A stretch of 64,000 nt of DNA. Origin: Centroberyx gerrardi. Its lineage: Eukaryota > Chordata > Actinopteri > Beryciformes > Berycidae. This document shows, in pieces, positions 63,501-64,000 of this stretch (the stretch's first letter is position 1; each line of letters opens with the position of its first letter). Where the stretch lies: positions 7,998,501-8,062,500 of the forward strand of contig NC_136016.1 in assembly GCF_048128805.1 (NCBI RefSeq). Direction: 5' to 3'. Position numbers and translations under genes: made by a program. Below the pieces are notes generated by a model. The model ran no database searches, was not told where the DNA came from, and worked only from the letters and a program-made list of their open reading frames with translations.

Positions 63501-63810
63501 TTCAGTCATTTACATTAACCCATATTCATGTAATATATGTTTGCACCGTTTATTAGTTTCTTCACCCTATGTTTTTTTTTTTGGTGTTGTTTCTCTGTTG
63601 TGTATTGTGCTTTCAGATCAAAGCTCGAATTATTGCGTACTTCATGGGCCTCAGCAAGCGTCCCCTGACTGTTTTTGGAATTTGTCTCAGCATTGTCGTT
63701 TCCCTCATTTTATTAACGATCTGTATATCCACAGTCATCTACTGCGATGCAGTGAAAAAGTCCCGAATCAACCCCGAGAGTAATTACATTAAAGTCGTCC
63801 GCAGGGTCAA
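54584..63810 (+). CDS. cdhr1: Cadherin-related family member 1 (protocadherin-21, photoreceptor cadherin), 3' end beyond window
   Basis: Seventeen coding exons: 54584-54644, 55110-55205, 55629-55774, 55862-55912, 56263-56352, 56544-56630, 57182-57298, 58889-59032, 59158-59236, 59388-59488, 59590-59793, 60390-60542, 60688-60852, 61547-61614, 62520-62748, 63044-63298, 63617-63810. All introns are GT-AG with matching phases, giving 746 codons plus 2 nt. A signal peptide ([10 protein letters not shown]) precedes six cadherin repeats. Calcium-linker motifs are DANDERP (129-135), DAQDTPP (241-247, degenerate), DLNNHPP (348-354), DTNDNIP (467-473) and DLNDHPP (571-577). A membrane segment lies at about 699-724. 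Blocks such as [54 protein letters not shown] and [12 protein letters not shown] match human CDHR1. The last visible exon ends VVRRV plus AA at a GTGAGG donor, where human continues MRRVLRK for about 110 more residues. The remaining tail is therefore probably outside the window. In mammals the protein sits at the base of photoreceptor outer segments, helps disc formation, and is mutated in cone-rod dystrophy. Fish often have two copies; I cannot say which this is. Confidence 0.96.
57590..57613. repeat. AAAT tetranucleotide repeat in cdhr1 intron 7
   Basis: About five AAAT/TAAA units following an A run. An adjacent CTAACCCTAACCCT is only two telomere-like units and is not a telomere remnant of note. 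Confidence 0.75.
60255..60316. repeat. 28-bp inverted repeat (hairpin) in cdhr1 intron 11
   Basis: The arms 60255-60282 and 60289-60316 are reverse complements apart from one position, where RNA would still form a G-U pair. They are separated by a 6-base loop (GGTGTA). The left arm includes CCAGAAATACCTATGAAATC. The stem is longer and cleaner than background. It could be a small fold-back element, a recent local inverted duplication, or a hairpin RNA. It is on the short side for a typical microRNA precursor. Confidence 0.7.
62953..63022. repeat. Degenerate ACTACATCATAT tandem
   Basis: Repeated CATACTACATCAT and ATACTACATCATAT units with CATATACATAC variants in the intron before coding exon 16 of cdhr1. 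Confidence 0.65.
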
Positions 63811-64000
63811 GTGAGGAATATTTATACTGTAACTGCAGCTATACTTCAAAATACATTCACAAACTTTACAAAAATATATTTATTTTTTTACTGGTTTTCT
63901 ATTGTCTGTAAAAGAGTACTGGAGCGCATTTTAAGGAATTATATTACAATATAACAAAAAGTTTAGATATATTATTTTTTATTTACCATGCCCAATATTA

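Noticed and set aside
1..64000. CRISPR arrays, prokaryotic operons, integrated viral genes or rRNA/tRNA genes
   Set aside because: None found. Direct repeats are microsatellites or short tandems, and the only tRNA-like sequence is the truncated SINE head at 46334.

Overview
The window reads as ray-finned fish (teleost) nuclear DNA. Its three protein-coding genes are split by small GT-AG introns and have clear vertebrate orthologues. Their encoded proteins are close to the human ones yet differ at many positions. Intergenic DNA is AT-rich and carries fish-type microsatellites, a fold-back element with TTAA ends, a tRNA-derived SINE head and an L2-like LINE 3' tail. No bacterial or viral gene was seen. 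The species cannot be named from the sequence alone.

Layout. (1) 1-37.4 kb: a gene-poor block with no exon I can support. It holds unique AT-rich sequence, simple repeats, purine- and G-rich tracts, and a small cluster of repeated GCATGC/TTTATG motifs near 36.0-36.2 kb. (2) 37.4-40.15 kb, minus strand: chst3, chondroitin 6-O-sulfotransferase, with two coding exons, a 5' UTR containing a small upstream ORF, and a likely 1-kb 3' UTR. (3) 40.15-45.4 kb: intergenic or 5' region of chst3. It includes an unexplained minus-strand open frame of about 194 codons and a second minus-strand open segment near 44.3-44.5 kb that may be a chst3 leader exon or part of an unknown gene. (4) 45.45-50.2 kb, plus strand: ghitm (TMBIM5/MICS1), a mitochondrial inner-membrane Bax-inhibitor-like protein, complete in eight coding exons (348 aa). 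(5) 50.2-54.5 kb: intergenic, with a 472-bp TTAA fold-back element and simple repeats. (6) 54.58 kb to the window end, plus strand: cdhr1 (protocadherin-21, photoreceptor cadherin). Seventeen coding exons give 746 codons. The cytoplasmic tail probably continues past the window.

The ghitm-cdhr1 neighbour pair matches human 10q23.1, whereas human CHST3 lies at 10q22.1. The chst3-ghitm adjacency is therefore a rearrangement relative to human, or a duplicate-copy arrangement. The three genes do not form a shared pathway: one modifies extracellular matrix in the Golgi, one acts in mitochondria, and one is an adhesion protein of photoreceptor outer segments. All exon boundaries were read by eye from splice signals, reading frame and remembered similarity to the human proteins. 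No alignment was run.
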